From: an uncultured Eubacterium sp.
GTDB lineage: Bacteria; Bacillota_A; Clostridia; Lachnospirales; Lachnospiraceae
Direction: 5' to 3'
DNA: 8,884 bases
Assembly (NCBI GenBank): GCA_947653505.1
Contig: CANTHI010000123.1
Coordinates: forward strand, 1 to 8,884
Each line of letters begins with the position of its first letter. Position 1 is the stretch's first letter. Shown here piece after piece: positions 6,808 to 8,884 of the stretch. The translations under genes were made by a program, and so were the position numbers. A model generated the notes under the pieces. It was not told the DNA's origin. It searched no databases and saw only the letters and a program-made list of their open reading frames with translations.

Positions 6808-8800
6808 CGCCTGCAGGCTCCTTTCTGTCTACTAAAATCGGCAGCTTTACATAATAAAATTTTTTTCCTTTTTCTTCCCGTGCATCAATTATAACATCAT
6901 CCGGTTCTTCCAGTCTATAAAATTTATCGACGAGTTCTTTGATCACTGCCAGCGAAATTCCTTCTTTTTTTCTGGAATAAGCATCCTGCGCTTCCTGTTG
7001 AATCACATGGATGCATTTATCACTAATAAAAGAATTGCGGACTACCAGATAATTTTTCTCACGATAGATATATACTTTCTGATCATCCGAATATCTGACC
7101 GCACTATGGATCAGCTCCGTAATGATGATACTCAGTCTTTTTACAGATAATCTCTCCCTTCTATGCGGATCCTGATACATCCGGATTCCTGCCCGGAGCA
7201 CACTTTTTGAAAATATTTCGTCCCCATTTTCATCAATAATCTGAAACTTTTCAAACTGGTGCATACAGTCGATTAATGCCTTCAGCTGATATTTATAAAC
7301 GTATGCGAATACATACTCTTCGTTTTCTCCTTCCGGCAGCGCGTCTGCCAGAAGCTGTACATTAATGCGCGCAATATAAGAATTGATAACCAGATAAAAG
7401 AGCGCCTTCTGATGTTCCTGATTCCACTGTCCCATTCCTTCTGTTATCATTTTCAGGTTTTTTTCCAGATCATCTTTATCTGTGTGATCCGAGGATCGTT
7501 CCAGTTTCATATTTTTCTTAAAAATCTGCTCTGCACTCCACTTCTGCATCAGATTATTGGAAAAATGTTTTTCCAGATTTTCAACAATCAGATTGCGGAA
7601 CAGCATCACGCATTTTAAAGCAATCATCCGTTCCATCTCCGTAATCCCGGCAGAAAAGACCAGTTCCAGATAGACCTCATCCATCTGATTTCTATTTTTC
7701 GCGGAGTAGCCTTCTCCCGTATAATTCCGGTATTTTATCAGCACTCTTGTTTCTTCTTCATGATTCACGGAATAGGTGTCATATAAAAATGGCGCAGATA
7801 CATATTCTGTTTTTTCCAGACTGACCTCCATGCCCCGTTGTTTTTTATATACTTTCTTTCTGATCTTTTCCTGCTCTTTTGACATATCGTAAAAAAAGAG
7901 CAGCCTTACCGTTTTCGCACCCGTTATGATCTCCACAAATTCTAACAGGTCATTATAAAATCTTTCTACATCCCGGTCCTGCCTGGTCTGATCGTCCGCC
8001 GACAGCATACGGTATAATTTCACAAGCGTAACAATCGCCTGATATTTTCCCTGCTGAAATTTCTTTCCTGTTTCCGTAAAAACAAGAAATCCGTAATACA
8101 GCAAAAACCGTACGAAATTATCGTAATAATATTTACTTACGATCAGATTCAGCAGTTCGTCTTCGGTGATCTGTTCATCTATTTCCCCTGCCAGATCCCG
8201 GATCCCATCATAAAGGACTCTTGTATTTTCCAAAAAAAGTATTTCCAGAAACTGCTTTTCCCCGGTAAGCCCAAAGCAGGAAGCCCGTTTCCTTTTCTGC
8301 ATCCGTTCCTCGGTTTCTTCATCCAGATACTCTTCTCCATACAAAAGAAGATACTCCAGATAAACACATTTACTTTCCCCGCTTGTCAGACATGTAATGC
8401 GTTTGGCAATGCTCAGATATCTTTTCTTAAATTCTTCCCGCATTTCCTGCCCGATATTCAGTTTACTTACCACAGCAAATAATTTTTCAATATTTCTCCT
8501 GCGGATGATATAATTTGACCCCAGTGCGGATAATCTCTGCATCAGTGTCAGCAGCAGGGAAAAAATCTTTTCATCCTGTTTCCATTTCAGCCTGGCATCC
8601 CGGATGGTTCTGCACACAGCATCCAGTCCCTTATAGTTTGTAAATCGTTTCTGTTCCAGCCTGGCATCTGTCTGTACAAGCTCTATGACAATAAACTCCG
8701 TTATCTCCAGCATGATCTGAAAGGCAGCCTCCCGGTTGCTCTTTCGGAAGCTTACAAACGGGCGGCTAAAGATCTTGATATAAGAAATCATCCACTCCAT
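6800..8800 (-). CDS. GAF-like protein with degenerate histidine-kinase ATPase domain
   Basis: This large soluble protein has no membrane segments. Residues 1-270 are helical and basic, with no family I recognise. About 280-412 looks like a GAF sensor domain (EFVEIITGAKTVRLLFFYD, later DEVYLELVFSAGITEMERMIALK). About 440-520 is a helical linker where a dimerisation domain would sit, but no convincing phospho-acceptor His motif is visible (H463 is the only candidate I noticed). Residues 553-660 resemble a histidine-kinase ATPase: the N-box is ITELIHSAVRYS, with the invariant Asn replaced by Ser566. The G1 box is lost (LVVRNSF instead of DxGxG), while the lid is partly kept (EGISLAVIKELV, G614). 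It may be a pseudokinase or bind nucleotide atypically. The ATG at 8800 has AGGA seven bases upstream, but the frame stays open to the window edge, so a longer N-terminus is possible. It overlaps the receiver gene by 8 bases. Confidence 0.75.
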   Translation of the reverse strand: MEWMISYIKIFSRPFVSFRKSNREAAFQIMLEITEFIVIELVQTDARLEQKRFTNYKGLDAVCRTIRDARLKWKQDEKIFSLLLTLMQRLSALGSNYIIRRRNIEKLFAVVSKLNIGQEMREEFKKRYLSIAKRITCLTSGESKCVYLEYLLLYGEEYLDEETEERMQKRKRASCFGLTGEKQFLEILFLENTRVLYDGIRDLAGEIDEQITEDELLNLIVSKYYYDNFVRFLLYYGFLVFTETGKKFQQGKYQAIVTLVKLYRMLSADDQTRQDRDVERFYNDLLEFVEIITGAKTVRLLFFYDMSKEQEKIRKKVYKKQRGMEVSLEKTEYVSAPFLYDTYSVNHEEETRVLIKYRNYTGEGYSAKNRNQMDEVYLELVFSAGITEMERMIALKCVMLFRNLIVENLEKHFSNNLMQKWSAEQIFKKNMKLERSSDHTDKDDLEKNLKMITEGMGQWNQEHQKALFYLVINSYIARINVQLLADALPEGENEEYVFAYVYKYQLKALIDCMHQFEKFQIIDENGDEIFSKSVLRAGIRMYQDPHRRERLSVKRLSIIITELIHSAVRYSDDQKVYIYREKNYLVVRNSFISDKCIHVIQQEAQDAYSRKKEGISLAVIKELVDKFYRLEEPDDVIIDAREEKGKKFYYVKLPILVDRKEPAGDE

Positions 8801-8884
8801 TGCTTCGTCCTGTACGCGATCGCCCTCTGTCCGCTTTCTCGCAGTTGCCCCACAGAAATTCCACTTCTGCCGGACGATAGAACT
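8766..8884 (-). CDS. gmd: C-terminal end of a probable GDP-mannose 4,6-dehydratase
   Basis: Read from the right edge, one frame gives FYRPAEVEFLWGNCEKA, which closely resembles the conserved C-terminal segment of GDP-mannose 4,6-dehydratase (YFRPAEVETLLGDPTKA in E. coli). That enzyme makes GDP-4-keto-6-deoxymannose for fucose-type sugars in surface polysaccharides. The frame then continues for 21 residues to a TAG at 8766-8768. That tail lacks the expected LGW segment and is unusually rich in Arg and Gly, so the end of the gene may be frameshifted or altered. It overlaps the start of the ATPase gene by about 35 bases. Only 38 codons are visible, so the call rests on one short motif. Confidence 0.5.
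   Translation of the reverse strand, partial: FYRPAEVEFLWGNCEKADRGRSRTGRSNGVDDFLYQDL

Overview
The window looks like a chromosomal piece of a Clostridia-type Firmicute, most likely Lachnospiraceae. The reasons are the AGGAGG-type ribosome binding sites, the clostridial style of the glutaminyl-tRNA synthetase, a DUF2225 protein and a MocR regulator. This is a judgement from protein style, not a database result. Every confident gene lies on the minus strand, so transcription runs from high to low coordinates.

Reading in the direction of transcription, the right edge (8766-8884) carries what looks like the last codons of a GDP-mannose 4,6-dehydratase gene. Overlapping it begins a three-gene cluster that I cannot match to a described system. 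It consists of a 666-residue protein with a GAF-like middle and a degenerate histidine-kinase-type ATPase end (6800-8800), a 204-residue stand-alone atypical receiver protein (6193-6807), and a 420-residue DUF2971 protein (4753-6015). The first two overlap by 8 bases and are surely co-translated. The third is separated from them by a tandem array of 31-32 base units that appears to have grown out of the 3' end of the receiver gene. The architecture of sensor/ATPase, receiver and enzyme-like protein of unknown function resembles signalling-controlled defence or stress modules, but that role is an inference.

Next comes glnS (2937-4601), with its own extended -10 promoter (4667-4695), a short leader and a strong ribosome binding site. 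It is a housekeeping gene of normal length. An AT-rich gap of 192 bases follows, holding a second promoter (2897-2924) and a 20-base-spaced direct repeat that could be an operator. That promoter should drive a two-gene operon: a DUF2225 zinc-ribbon protein (1977-2744) and a MocR/GabR-type regulator (350-1975) that starts with GTG one base after the DUF2225 stop. The regulator lacks the PLP-binding lysine and carries an expanded repeat in its linker.

The left 349 bases contain no gene that I can identify, only two perfect 9-bp inverted repeats and a weak terminator-like hairpin at the end of the regulator gene.
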